A DNA stretch of 64,000 bases from the NCBI GenBank assembly GCA_036245525.1, contig BTPG01000003.1, positions 154,540,234-154,604,233 on the forward strand, in the 5' to 3' direction. The stretch is from Semisulcospira habei (taxonomy: Eukaryota > Mollusca > Gastropoda > Semisulcospiridae). The position numbers were made by a program, and so were the translations under genes. Under the pieces are notes generated by a model, which saw nothing but the letters and a program-made list of their open reading frames with translations, was not told the origin of the DNA and ran no database searches. Positions within the stretch are counted from its first letter, which is position 1. Each line of letters begins with the position of its first letter. Of the stretch, positions 21,837-32,579 are shown piece after piece.

Positions 21837-22841
21837 TTACTGCTGTGAGTAGAATTGCAATATGGCTTGTGCAATGCTAACACTTAGCGCCTGAACTTGA
21901 TGTGAATCAAGAGGGGAGGCAGTGAGGGCTAATCCCCTCTTCTCCCATCCTCTGGTATTAGGCGCTGAAAGATGGCTCGCTGTCATAGTAGATGGTAAGG
22001 GAGGGTACTCCGTAGCAGCGGACAGTTGTAGCGGCCGACTATGCCTCTGTTCCTGACACAGAGGGGTGGTGGTGTGTGCCCGAGACCTGCGAGAAGCCTC
22101 CAGGCCACTGCTGTTGGTCGCAGAAGACTCACACCTATCAGCGGCCTGACCAGGGGCTGCCTCAAGAGCGGCGGGGGCAGGCCCGGGCTGCTGGTGATGT
22201 TGCGTAATACGCTTCTCCTCACCAGTGTACTGTGACCCGGGGAGAGGACGCGAATCGGATGAGTGGCCACTGCTCGGCTGTGCGGCCCGTCTATCCTCAC
22301 CCGGGGACGTCGGCGGCAGGTCAGCGCGTCGTATGTTCCGGGCCAGTGCACTAACACCGTGGTCGCTGGGGTGCAGCTTATCATAATACATGACCTGCTT
22401 GGGCGCACCTCTGCTTGACAGGAAAGTTGATGTGTGGTCGATAAAAGTGACCTTTTCCTGTTTGCACACAGTTTTGAGGGCTTTGTTTGAGTCGTGTGCA
22501 GGTCGGTGTAGGGGATGATGGCTGCCACGTGTCGGGATGAGGGAAGACATTTGTAGTCTGGCTTTGGGGAACTTTGCTGACAGCAGGCCACAAAGTTTGA
22601 GCCACGTCTGTTGGCTGACAGCCCCATCCCAGCAGCTGTTTATGCCGACGTGGATGGTGACAGTCCGTATATTAGGGTTTAGGGGTTGTGCACTCAGCCA
22701 CTGACCCAGGTGATCCACCCTGAGGCCTGACACTGATAGATTCTGCACCATAGAGTCAGCAGTCGTCATTCTCTTCTCATCGATGAATTTGGTGACAGAA
22801 TCTCCAATGAGAAGAGTGTTTACCTCAGGGCGGATTTTCAT
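21837..22841 (-). pseudogene. ORF1 C-terminal part: SGNH-hydrolase domain
   Basis: Open for 334 codons from 22841. Block I is TLLIGDSVTKF, block III TVTIHVGINSCWDG, block V YYDKLHPSDHGVSALA, with the catalytic Ser, Gly, Asn-like and Asp/His positions in order. Asn of the usual GxND block is replaced by the GINS sequence, as in the other ORF1 here. The tail is Ser/Pro/Gln-rich and ends VSIAQAILQFYSQQ. MKIRPEV at its start is duplicated at about 23960, where the upstream half of ORF1 stops, so this half was cut off by the inverted insert. Confidence 0.85.
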
Positions 22842-22857
22842 TCTGCGGAGTCTGTAT

Positions 22858-23949
22858 CATCCCCTACACCGACCTGCACACGACTCAAACAAAGCCCTCA
22901 AAACTGTGTGCAAACAGGAAAAGGTCACTTTTATCGACCACACATCAACTTTCCTGTCAAGCAGAGGTGCACCCAAGCAGGTCATGTATTATGATAAGCT
23001 GCACCCCAGCGACCACGGTGTTAGTGCACTGGCCCGGAACATACGACGCGCTGACCTGCCGCCGACGTCCCCGGGTGAGGACAGACGGGCCGCACAGAGC
23101 AGAGGCCACTCATCCGATCTGCGTCCTCTCCCCGGGTCACAGTACACTGGTGAGGACTGAGACTGATCATCGCCCTGCAACATCAACTGGCCGAGTCTAC
23201 AGCCGCCATCACCACTCTCCAGTCAGAGCTGCGTCAGTGCCGTGCCGAGCTGCAGGGTGTTAGGTTTGATTGTACATTGCTTAACGTCCCGACAGCAACA
23301 AGGCTTTCTCAGGACGTGTCTGCACTGCTTGTGAAAAAAAAAAATAAATAAAATAAACAGAACATTGAATGTATGTTGCCAGCCGGTCAAATACGTTAAA
23401 TAAACCTAACACATGGGGCCTAAATAAAGCTAAGACCATTTAGCAACACACATCCAATATCAAGAGCTACAGGCAGTGCAGACAGTAGGGAGAGTTTTAA
23501 AAAGGCAAATACAGGTGAATGGACAAAGGGTAGGCAGAAACACATGCCCCAGAATAGAGAGAAAAACCCACCCTGTGGGGCTGACCAGGGTGACCCTGGG
23601 AACTAAAAAATACCTAACCCCACCCAAGTCCCCCAGGGCAGACCCGGGTGGGGGAGGGTGTTAGGAAGGAGTGTGCTGACCTCAGACAGGGGCACGACAA
23701 CTTGGCATCCCTTGTCCTCGACAGCGAGGTAAAGGCCAAAAAGGAAATCAAGGCTACTGATACAGGGCTGCGAGAGTTGATGAACACAACTACAGCAGGG
23801 ATGAAAAACGACCACGCTATACTCACCAAAAAGATGAGCAGCCTCGTTTCCTCCAGAGACTGTCATGCAGGAAAGCTAGACGAAATCAACAAACGCCTTG
23901 ACACTTTCGTTAGCCAGTCCATTGCGATTAAAAACCCTCATGCTCGAAA
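22858..23949 (+). repeat. inverted, shuffled copy of ORF1 inside ORF1
   Basis: On the plus strand, 22858-23157 repeats the SGNH part (HDSNKALKTVCKQEKVTFID) and 23158-23945 repeats the coiled-coil part (QHQLAESTAAITTLQSEL, ADLRQGHDNLASLVLDSE), i.e. inverted but with the segment order changed relative to the host ORF1. A short direct repeat, ACCTCAGGGCGGATTTTCAT onward, lies at both borders (22830-22857 and 23949-23982). This looks like template switching or recombination between two copies. Confidence 0.8.
23264..23655 (-). mobile_element. F8 SINE-like retroposon with 9-bp TSD
   Basis: 392 bp inserted into the inverted coiled-coil copy. GGGTGTTAG at 23255-23263 and 23656-23664 is an exact duplication, and the uninterrupted sequence is present at about 24490-24510. 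On the minus strand it starts CCCCACCCGGGTCTGCCCTG and ends GGGACGTTAAGCAATGTACA, a typical molluscan SINE/LINE tail. Confidence 0.88.
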
Positions 23950-24076
23950 TACCTCAGGGCGGATTTTCATTCTGCGGAGTCTGTCCAGTGGTGTCATATT
24001 GCTGTACTGCTGCTTGTAAGTTTGCTGTCCCTTTTTCACGCCGGTATTTTGGGGCTGGAGGACAGCAGACTGATTA

Positions 24077-25309
24077 TCATCCTGGCCCAACCCCTGGAAC
24101 CTGTTTGATGTTGACACGTTGTAGGAATTCAACGCTGACAGTGTCAGCATGATTGTGCTGGAATGAGGGTGCAGTAGTGGAGGGTGCTGGGGAAGGTTGT
24201 CGAGCATGAGGGTTTTTTTTTTTTTTTATCGCAATGGACTGGCTAACGAAAGTGTCAAGGCGTTTGTTGATTTCGTCTAGCTTTCCTGCATGACAGTCTC
24301 TGGAGGAAACGAGGCTGCTCATCTTTTTGGTGAGTATAGCGTGGTCGTTTTTCATCCCTGCTGTAGTTGTGTTCATCAACTCTCGCAGCCCTGTATCAGT
24401 AGCCTTGATTTCCTTTTTGGCCTTTACCTCGCTGTCGAGGACAAGGGATGCCAAGTTGTCGTGCCCCTGTCTGAGGTCAGCACACTCCTTCCTAACACCC
24501 TGCAGCTCGGCACGGCACTGACGCAGCTCTGACTGGAGAGTGGTGATGGCGGCTGTAGACTCGGCCAGTTGATGTTGCAGGGCGATGATCAGTCTCAGTG
24601 CCATACTCTCAGTCAGAGGAACCAGGGCGCATGGTGTTAACGGGGCTGCGTTGATCTTTTCCGGGATATCGGTGATTTCAATAGCCACGGGTGTACCCGT
24701 TGGTGGGCGGAGCTGTGGGTGATTATTTGCGTTTAAGACTGGATGGGCGGGCTGAGATGAGAGTGGAGACTGGGAGGGTGAAGTTGAGGAGTCAGATGAG
24801 GGGGGTTCAATGGCAGTTGACGGGGTAATCAGGGGGTGTTCGGACGAGGATTTAGATATCGGGGGTTCAATGGCAGGGGTAGTTGTCTCGTCAGACATTG
24901 TGCTCACTATTGTTTTCATCTTGTCAAATTCCTCATCCACCCACTGTCGGCATGCGGTCCCTTGCACAAGCACAGTGCCTGTAGTATGGTAGAGGGTGAT
25001 AGTGATGAGCTTGCTCGATTCGAGGTAGAGTTGGAGAAATGTCTTGTAGAGATTAGGAGGGGAAGGGTTGCACATTGGAGTGGGGAGGGTGATAATGCTG
25101 AGCTGATTTCTGGTTTGCTCGTAGTCGAACCAGTCGGCGGTAATGGCGGCTGGACACCCGGCGACGTACCGTGTGTGGTGTATGAATCTCCATAGCGGAA
25201 GTTTATCGCTAGTGAAAGTCTTTTGAATAGGATCCATTGTATGGCGAATTTTCTCAATGGAAGTGTCCATGGCGTGCTTGGCATTTGCAGATCGCGTGAT
25301 AGGGCCCAT
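24077..25309 (-). pseudogene. ORF1 N-terminal part: novel N-domain and coiled coil
   Basis: 410 codons from ATG 25309. Residues 1-140 form an N-domain with TLYHTTGTVLVQGTACRQWV and DEEFDKM. A Ser/Thr/Pro-rich linker follows, then a long coiled coil (SMALRLIIALQHQLAESTAA, SELRQCRAELQGVRKEC, KLDEINKRLDTFVSQ), which in LINE ORF1 proteins drives trimerization. A run of A (24213-24228, lysines on this strand) may have caused the frameshift to the overlapping frame that continues to MKIRPEV at about 23960. Confidence 0.82.
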
Positions 25310-26470
25310 GGTGGTGGTGGAGGGATAGGGGAGGGGGCGGCGGTGGTAGAGTGAAGGGGTGGTGGTATGCTACACATGAAGTGCCAGCATAAAGCTAGCA
25401 GCCCATGGTGAAATTTAAGGTGGACTGAGGGGAGGGTGTGGTGGTGGAGGGAAGATGGTGGGATAGTTAATTATCTGACGTGGTTGGCGCGGGTGGAGGG
25501 GCCCATGGAGGAGAGTGGGTGTGGTTGGCAGATTACACAGCTGATGCCAGCCTCGTTGGTCATGCCGATTGCCATGATAGCTCACTGCTGCACTCAAGAG
25601 TGACGCGGCAGCGACTGTCAAGCACTGGGGCTAGCGTCACCTTTTACACACATCTGGAACAGAAGAGAATTCTAACGGCTCAGACTCCGAAATGCCTTAC
25701 TAATCATCAGTTGATAAGCTGGAGAATGTGAGCTCGCACTAGCAGAGCGCGGTCTGTTTATCAACACGTCTAATACTCGATGGAAGCAGTCACTGAATCT
25801 ACTCGCGCAGCCAGGATTCACACGAGCTTTCGCATCTGCGGGCACCATAGGATCTCTGTATAGGTTCACGGCAGACTCGGATCTGGAGACTGACTGCTTA
25901 ATACGACTGTACTAGGCATGCCAGCCACTCTGCCGCCAAGCGACACAGAAACGGAAGAGTCCATGTTCCACCGCACGAAGTATTCAACAGAACAGTGATG
26001 AAGAAGAAGAAGAAAAAAGAAACGTTAATAACTCTGGCAAAATGAATCTTACACAAATGGAAAAATCACATTCCAATAGAAGTCACTATCACAAGTCAAC
26101 TGAGGCTAAAAATCGCATATCACAATCAAACACTGCCAACACAATTGTCACTGGAGACGGAGCCATGTGACTATGCGACTTACTCGCACTCACGCGAGAG
26201 AGAGAGAGAGAGAGACACTCAGTGACTAGATGGTAGCCGCTAGGACTAAAACCCGGCGAATGTCACTAAAAGGCACATTAATGATATTATTGATTTGTTA
26301 GTCATATGTCACCTGCAACAGCTTGAAAACATTTCAATGGCAGGTTTTTCAGCCATGGACGCACAAAGGCCGCCACTGATGCGGCCACTGAGTAGTGCCA
26401 CCAAGTACTGAGACTGAAAACTCATCAGTTCTGCCCGCGACACAGCCACCACACTGAGCGGCAAGTTATG
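25310..26470 (-). other. probable 5' leader of the LINE and unassigned DNA
   Basis: GC-rich near ORF1, then AT-richer, with a (GA)n at 26196-26214. The 5' end of the LINE must lie here but no boundary or target duplication is visible. No other coding signal. Confidence 0.4.
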
Positions 26471-26578
26471 GCTCGACTCACCATGATAGTTCAAGGGTGG
26501 TGGCAGGCTTGGCGCCTACAGGCGCCAAGCTGTTCCGCTGCCACCACCCTTGACTGACTATCATGGTTGATCTGTCTC
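26471..26578. mobile_element. F1 hairpin
   Basis: Arms ACCATGATAGTTCAAGGGTG and complement with tip TTGGCGCCTACAGGCGCCAA. The second arm has a short extra GACT. Outer TTAA ends are not recognised. Confidence 0.7.
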
Positions 26579-26981
26579 TGCGGCATGTAATGCAGCCCTC
26601 AGAGGAGTCACTCCAAAATGTGGGTATTTCGTACCTTGGGCACAAGGAGTAAAGAATTTTCAGTTAATAGTAAGCATTGCAACACTCCTTAATATAACGG
26701 TACCTTTTCTCTGTTGTCACGTGTGTGCTGATCGGTCTGTATACCCGGCCCAGTCAGTTGCCGCATATTGGCCGTATGTGGCACACCTCGAATGCTGGCT
26801 TTGACTTGGGGACCATGCTGTATCATTCATCGGGCCTGAAAAATAAGAAAGCTTTCTATCAACAGTCCGTCAGACCTTGAAATCATGTCAATTTAAGATC
26901 GCAACGTCAAATAACAACTGACGTCCGTCCAATCAGATCAAGTAAATCTCGACCGATATGGCATATCATAACATAGAGACA
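26579..26981. other. no gene seen
   Basis: Ordinary sequence without a recognisable frame or repeat. Confidence 0.5.
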
Positions 26982-26985
26982 GCAA

Positions 26986-27042
26986 TAGGCACAGAACCTC
27001 ATGGGCCCCCGCCGGCGGGGGCCCATGAGGTTCTGTGCCTTT
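26986..27042. mobile_element. F2 hairpin, perfect arms
   Basis: Arm AGGCACAGAACCTCATGGGC and complement around CCCCGCCGGCGGGG. It has consistent variants (CAGAACC for TAGATCC) on both arms, as if the two arms changed together or a sub-family exists. Confidence 0.72.
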
Positions 27043-27359
27043 TGTGGCAGTTTAAGGCAGACTGAGAAGACTGAACGAGGTTGCGAACCATATTCTCAGT
27101 TCGCGGTCTGAAAAAATTGCCGCGAAGTTGGATGAATTAATCGATTAATTGGTAATCAACGATGTCTTTGGTGAGCGGAGGAAACTGACTTCGTGTGAGC
27201 ACTATTTCTGCACGGCCTTGGCCCAGCCTACCGGCCTCGGCCCGGAATCCGTTTGCTTCATAGAAGCTTTCCCCTTTCACACTCATGCCTTGGGTATCAC
27301 CGGCCCGGCACAGTCAGAAAGTCATTCTATTCTTACATCCGATCACTAATTAGCACGTA

Positions 27360-27430
27360 TACTGAGGAGCAAAACGGAAATGCGACATTTTTGGATTCCA
27401 CAACTGTCACATTTCTTTTGCTCCTCAGTA
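27360..27430. repeat. small inverted repeat
   Basis: ACTGAGGAGCAAAACGGAAATG is mirrored by CATTTCTTTTGCTCCTCAGTA with the ends 'GTATACTGAGGAGCAAAA' and 'TTTTGCTCCTCAGTATAC' near-perfect. A MITE-like hairpin without other copies seen. Confidence 0.6.
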
Positions 27431-27489
27431 TACTGAAAACTTCATTGTGCGCAAAGCGTGTCAGCAACGGGTCTATCTATGGCAACTAT

Positions 27490-27870
27490 CAAGGCCATAT
27501 TAATATGACAAACTCTCACTGATTTGTTCACCCACCCCCACCCCCACCCCCAATACACACCCACTTTCAAAGCCATATTAATATGACAAAATCTCACTGA
27601 TTTGCCGTTCGACCTCCCCCCCCCCTCCCCCTCCCCCCCCCCCCATACACACCCTCCTTCAAGGCCATATTAATATGACAAAATCTCACCGATTTGTTCA
27701 CACACACACACACACACACCCACACCCATACACACCCACTTTCAAGGCCATATTAATATGACAATTGCACTGATTTGTTCAACCTCCCACCACCCCCACC
27801 CCCACCCCCACCCCATCTTTCCCCCCCCCCCCCATACACACCCACTTTCAAGGCCATATTAATATGACAA
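27490..27870. repeat. minisatellite with palindromic CATATTAATATG core
   Basis: Five copies of AAGGCCATATTAATATGACA start near 27490, 27568, 27660, 27743 and 27849 (spacing 78-106 bp). Each is followed by ATCTCACTGATTTG and a C-rich or CA-rich variable part ending ATACACACCCACTTTCAA. Confidence 0.9.
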
Positions 27871-28090
27871 AATCTCACTTTGTTCAAACTCCCCCTCTTC
27901 CCCCCCCCTCCCCCATACACACCCACACACACACGCGCGCCGCCGACCCCTTATCACATCTCCCCCCCCCCTCATCACCCCCCTCATCATCCCCCTCATC
28001 ATCCCCCTCATCACCCCCCCTCTCATCACCCCCTCATCACCCCCCTCCCTCATCATCCCTCCCTCATCACCCCCCCCCCCCACCCCCATC
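27871..28090. repeat. C-rich (CATCACCCCC)n tract
   Basis: Low-complexity C-rich DNA with repeated CCCCTCATCAT and CCCTCATCACC. Open frames on both strands here are artefacts of composition. Confidence 0.85.
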
Positions 28091-28227
28091 CCCGGCTCCT
28101 CAACAAACCCTGGCCATTCTCTCAGATGCAGGCCTTCCGAAATGTAGCGAGCGCTCTTACACCTTAACCTCATACATCCTGAGGCTGATTTCTTATTGCC
28201 GGCCTATGACGGCTACATTATAGTTTA

Positions 28228-28330
28228 CAAGATAGATCAACCATTTTAGTTCAAGGGTGGTGCAGAATAGCTTGGCGCCTAAGGCGCCAAGCGTTTCTGG
28301 CACCACCCTTGATCTGTCATAGTCTAATTT
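28228..28330. mobile_element. F1 hairpin, diverged
   Basis: Arms GATCAACCATTTTAGTTCAA and ...TTGATCTGTCATAGTC around TTGGCGCCTAAGGCGCCAAG. Confidence 0.65.
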
Positions 28331-28671
28331 ATTTCCAGCAATAGTGTATCAGGATAAAAAGGGTTAAAATATGCGGCGATCTTATTTCCGCAGCTTTGTC
28401 TTGATGTCTCCGACGCAGGAGTCTAGGAGTGGCCGCCGTACGGCTGACGTCATCCTGGTTCACTGATGAGGACGTACCCACAGTATTTCCGATTCAACTG
28501 CTCAGGCCGGTAACCTTTTCAAGTCAAGTCACTGAAGTCGTCACCAGCCGATGCCACTGAATGCGGATCGAACGCCTTCAGTCTCTGAGCGGCATAGACC
28601 TAGATCGTTTTCTTGGTCCGTACCGCTTTCAGCAGCTGTTCAGGTCTCATGTGACGTTTTCAGTAAGCCAA

Positions 28672-28768
28672 AGATCCTCGGGCCCCGCGACGGCCGCAGT
28701 GGGCCCACGCACGGAGGTGCGCGAGCCCACTGCGACCGTCGTGGGGCCAAAGATGTTTTACTACTGGG
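28672..28768. mobile_element. F3 element
   Basis: CCAAAGATCCTCGGGCCCCG and CGGGGCCAAAGATG-type ends with inverted GTGGGCCCACGCACG centre (28697-28735). Confidence 0.65.
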
Positions 28769-28778
28769 GTTCATCTTG

Positions 28779-28830
28779 TGAATCCGCCGTGAGATGGCCT
28801 TAGTCACCTACTCGGCGTAAAATAAATAAA
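28779..28830 (+). mobile_element. SINE 3'-tail fragment
   Basis: 'GAGATGGCCTTAGTCACCTA' followed by CTCGGCGTAAAATAAATAAA is a diverged copy of the tail at 52153-52204. Confidence 0.5.
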
Positions 28831-28899
28831 CATCTTGGGAATTCTGGATCAGTCAGTTGTGCCAGTCTCGCTGATGTACTGCAGGGCAACACGGTATAT

Positions 28900-28985
28900 C
28901 GCGATCCGTGGCGCAGTGGTAAAGCATCTGCCACCAATGCTAAAGGTGCGAGATTCGATGCCCAGTCAGTTCCTTCTTTTGACTT
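28900..28985 (+). mobile_element. tRNA-derived SINE head
   Basis: A-box-like TGGCGCAGTGG at 28909-28919 and B-box-like GAGATTCGATGCC at 28950-28962, spaced as in tRNA genes. No intact cloverleaf, so this is a SINE promoter region and not a tRNA gene. The 3' end is not defined. Confidence 0.6.
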
Positions 28986-29383
28986 TTCTCCTCTAGTGTG
29001 TGTCAGTCACCATTAATTAGGGCGGACCGCCGTCGGTGGTTCTATCTCCGGGCCGGTACTCCGGCTCTTCCTCTCCAGTTGATCTACTCTGGGACCGCCG
29101 GTCAGTCGGTTCAGGCCGCCTCAACTTATAACTCAGTTTCACTGAAATACCAGCGATCAAAATTTCCGAAACCTCAATAGCTGAGCTGACCCTTCGCACC
29201 ACGTGAATGTCCTGTGTTCAGTTGTTGTGTACTGTGTCTGTCTTCAGAAGGAATGTCAGTGTGTGTTTCACGTGAGCGTGCGTGTTGGGTTTAGTTCAGT
29301 CGCAGCGATTTGAGCTGATTCCGCCTGTGCCGCGACAGAATTGGGTAAAGCACGTATATAAGGGCGGTATTATTAATGCTAAT

Positions 29384-29386
29384 AGC

Positions 29387-29430
<44 letters not shown>

Positions 29431-29468
29431 TAGTAGAAGTAAAAGTAGAAGTAGAAGTAAAAGTAGTA
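29384..29468. repeat. (TAG)n / (AAGTAG)n microsatellite
   Basis: About 15 TAG units, then imperfect AGAAGTA repeats. The encoded poly-Val/Ser/Leu frames are artefacts. Confidence 0.95.
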
Positions 29469-29597
29469 TATTATGATCGGGATTGTCATAAAAAGTCAAC
29501 TCAGACCGCCGCGTTGCCGATACATGCGTTCTCGACATGGAGCGTATATATATATACGCTCTATGGTTCTCGCTGGCACTGGATGTTGAATGCAAGG

Positions 29598-29694
29598 AAT
29601 GAGCAAAGGGTCTTCGGGTCGACCGTGTCAGCCTTAGTTGGCCCGTGCAGTGCACGGGCCAACTAAGGCTGACGTCGTCCCGAAGACTCTTTGC
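29598..29694. mobile_element. F3 element, near-perfect palindrome
   Basis: GAGCAAAGGGTCTTCGGGTC ... and its complement meet at a GGCCCGTGCAGTGCACGGGCC tip (29639-29659). Both arms are nearly identical over about 40 bp, indicating a young copy. Confidence 0.75.
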
Positions 29695-30030
29695 TCACTT
29701 GTCCATGGCCCGGTGAGCCAGCAAGAGCCTACCTAGTTGTCCGCGTAGTAACCGACTTCGCGACATAGTGGTGCGCGTTATATTGTCTGCTGAGGCTAAC
29801 TTGTATCTGAGAGCCCGAGGCGGCCGGCTAGGATGCTGATTTGCTGAAGCCGGCTGCAGGTTTGGCCCTAGAAACCTATAGGTTGCCCCATTTACATGTA
29901 TTCCTAAGAAGAAGAGAAGCATCACTAGGGTTTCGTCCAATTTTCTTGTCACTGTTTCCAGCCCACACGTATTTATTTTCCATCCATCAAAGTCTACCCG
30001 CCAAACCCCTACCGCCGGGTCTGTAACTCA

Positions 30031-30085
30031 GAGGCATAGACTCTCATGAAACTCTCATGCGCTCATAAAAATCTATACCTCTTGC
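30031..30085. mobile_element. F2 hairpin remnant
   Basis: Arms GAGGCATAGACTCTCATGAA and ATAAAAATCTATACCTCTTG; the GC tip is lost. Confidence 0.55.
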
Positions 30086-30314
30086 TCGACATTATTTATA
30101 TATCCAACATGAGGATCATAGTACTGGACTCGTGTCTAAGGCTGTCAACCCACGCGTTGTGTACAAAGTTCACGCTCAGTCGCACCATGAAAACAGACCA
30201 TTCTTTACATAGTTCCAGACTGCCCGAGTATCGTTAGCAGATGACGACAACATTCAGTGTCACTTGCAATAGGAGTAGGTCAAACACTGCGCGTCTTTAG
30301 ACGCAAACAGTGGA

Positions 30315-30500
30315 TTAACACATTCTACCCCAGGACCGAAATCCCCAGTTTTGAAGTTGCCTTCTGAAGGACTGTATTACAATTCTAGAGACAGATCGAG
30401 CATGATAGTTCAAGGGCGCCAAGCCACTATTCTGGCACCACCCTTGAACTATCATGCTCGATCCGTGTCTTGTTGTGGTGTGTCGGGGCTGAGTGAGTTC
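30315..30500. mobile_element. F1 MITE with deleted tip
   Basis: TTAACACATTCTACCCC at 30315; arms GATCGAGCATGATAGTTCAA and complement. The first inner arm is deleted so the stem meets at GGGCGCCAAGCC. The right end is GAGTGAGTTC. Confidence 0.75.
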
Positions 30501-30634
30501 AGTAAAAAGCCCGGACAAACGTGCGATACCGCTTGTGTGTCCGGGTTTTTAATCCACTGTTTGAGGCGATTTCCTAATGTATTTTTACTTATGGCAATAA
30601 AGTTCTGTCTTGTCTTGTCTTGTCTTATCTTATG
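30497..30634 (+). mobile_element. LINE 3' end with (TCTTG)n tail
   Basis: GGCAATAAAGTTCTGTCTTG followed by repeated TCTTG to 30632. This is a typical CR1/L2 3' terminus. It directly adjoins the F1 copy. Confidence 0.7.
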
Positions 30635-30794
30635 AGTATTAACAACGTGGATTGACTAAACGGTGTACTGATATCGAATAATAATTCGTTTTCGAAAAAC
30701 CTACACGGAATACTGAGACGCTTAGTCTTTCAAATAGCCAAAGAGTAAATCTGAATTCAGCAGTTGGTCAGTTCATTCAGGCTGGATACACAAC

Positions 30795-30900
30795 AATGTG
30801 AGACAGAACGAACATGGTAGTTTAAGGGAGATGCCCCCAGGTACCAAGCGGTTTTGACACCACCCACAAACTACTAGTCGTTTATCTTTTGACATGGTAG
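30795..30900. mobile_element. F1-like remnant
   Basis: CGAACATGGTAGTTTAAGGG and CCACAAACTACTAGTCG with TACCAAGC at the tip. Strongly diverged. Confidence 0.4.
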
Positions 30901-31141
30901 TTATATATAACAAGAATGAGGATATATAACAACTCAAACCTTTCAGTCATCTAGCGGCATGTTGTTATGCAGTCAAACCCAACCTCCTTATGCAGGGTTA
31001 TCTGAGCAACAGAAAGAAGACCCTGCGAACAATGTGACATGACTGAGTCAGTGGTCTGCCGATACAGATGATCGCCTTGACAGGTTTAGCTGTATCCAAA
31101 GCTTATGATGTTATTTATTTATTCGGAGCTACAGAGGACAT

Positions 31142-31250
31142 CACCCAGTAGACAAAGGTCCACGGGCCTACGAGAGCCGCAGTGGGCCCGCGCACGACAG
31201 TGCGCGGGCTCACTGCGGCCGTCTTGGGCGCAAGACGTTGCTACTAGGGC
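31142..31250. mobile_element. F3 element
   Basis: CCCAGTAGACAAAGGTCCAC at left and GTTGCTACTAGGG at right are inverted, with a GGGCCCGCGCACGACAGTGC centre. Confidence 0.72.
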
Positions 31251-31383
31251 AAAAGGCAACTTTTGCCAACCATACCGCGCTGACCTTTCTGTTTGGCACC
31301 GATCCCAGATTCAGTGACTGGAAGGAAACCTTACTTGGCTGGCTGAAATCAGCAGTTGCCGTTTCGTCAGCGGCTAGCCACCT

Positions 31384-31453
31384 GCAACGAGAGGCGTGGA
31401 TTCTTATGAGTCCTTGCAGCATGGGAGGGATCATGAGAATCTATGCCTCTTGC
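31384..31453. mobile_element. F2 hairpin, diverged
   Basis: Arms AGAGGCGTGGATTCTTATGA and TCATGAGAATCTATGCCTCT around GTCCTTGCAGCATGGGAGGG. Confidence 0.6.
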
Positions 31454-31697
31454 TGAACCGAAACCGATTTGATTTGCATTCCGGACTAAGGACAAACCGG
31501 TTTGAGTCTGTGATTGTGAAGCGTCGGCGTGATTGGATAGTTGGGCCTTTGGTATCTTGAGTCAAATGCACACATTCATTTCATGTTTGTTTGTTTTTTA
31601 GTATGGCCAGCGGCAATGACGACCGAGTCGAAGGGTTGGATTCCACAGTTGCAGTCACAGACTTAGTTTCCGTCTGAATTCGTTGTTCAGTCTTTAA

Positions 31698-31768
31698 ACC
31701 ACGATAGCTCAAGGCGGGCAGCCGTCAGATTGGCTACTCAGACGCTACTCTTGAGCTATCGTGGTGGG
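31698..31768. mobile_element. F1-like hairpin variant
   Basis: ACCACGATAGCTCAAGG and CTTGAGCTATCGTGGTGGG form the stem, with a loop carrying CAGATTGGCTACTCAGACG. Confidence 0.5.
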
Positions 31769-32220
31769 CCCATCTCGTTCAGTTGCCTCTGAGAGTGATA
31801 GGAGAGCAACTCCGCCCACGCCGCTGTGCTGTATCTCGCGTAATGACACCACCCCACCACCACCACCACCTGGCCCGCACTCTCCATCCCGCTAGGAATG
31901 TTTGCATCGATCAACACTGAGTCCACAGAGGATGAGACCATTAGGTCCAGTGCCCGAGTCGTCATGGCCGCAGAGGTAGGTCACGTCCACAGATCACAAT
32001 CATTGATGCACAGACGGAATTCCTGCCCTCCCCCCACTCCCCTCCCCTCGGCTCCTCCAGCAACCCCCACCCCGCCACTCCCATCCCCCCCCCCCTCCCA
32101 CCCCACCCACCCCTCTCCCGATTGTTGGCGATGGTATTGCGACATTTTGCAAAAACAAATCGAAGGCTCAGGCTTGTTAGTGACCACACAGATTCAGTGG
32201 CAGCAGTGGATACACAGTGC

Positions 32221-32400
32221 CATAAGGGCCTGACGATGGTGACTAAATGCAAATCCGCTGCGCCACCGCGGGTGCGCACCACCCCGTCACAAGCTCAACA
32301 TTCACAAGTTCAATTCAGAATACAATGTATTCTAAATTGAGCTTGTGACGGGGTGGTGCGCAGCGGATTTGCATTTAGTCACCAACGTCAGGCCCTTATG
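32221..32400. mobile_element. F6 MITE with exact 9-bp TSD
   Basis: 180 bp; ends CATAAGGGCCTGACG and CGTCAGGCCCTTATG. ACACAGTGC is duplicated at 32212-32220 and 32401-32409. Arms with AATGCAAATCCGCTGCGC are near-perfect over about 85 bp. TSD length points to Mutator/MULE- or Merlin-type transposases, not piggyBac. Confidence 0.9.
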
Positions 32401-32579
32401 ACACAGTGCATACTATCAGGGAATTTTTATTTTAAAAATATCAGTTCAGTTTCCACACCACTCAGATCCGGCAGTGGCAAAAACAACAGCATATAATATG
32501 CGTTCATGGCTACCTCCCCCTCCCCTCCCCCCACCCCCGGGTCTGCAAGCGGCTCATGATGACCCGACGTCTCTTGTTA

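Larger units (their letters stand above)
17460..25400 (-). mobile_element. long CR1/L2-like LINE (ORF1 + ORF2), rearranged
   Basis: The order on the minus strand is ORF1 N-domain and coiled coil (25309-24077), an internal inverted insert (22858-23949), ORF1 SGNH (22841-21837), a spacer, then ORF2 endonuclease (20965-19576) and reverse transcriptase (19579-18050). The 3' end is the AAATAAAG near 17530 followed by a (ATTTC)n tail at 17500-17520. The 5' leader probably extends above 25.4 kb but its end is not visible. All ORFs carry breaks, so it is inactive. Confidence 0.82.

Noticed and set aside
28900..28985. Possible tRNA gene
   Set aside because: Box motifs only; no closing acceptor stem. 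A SINE head is the better reading.
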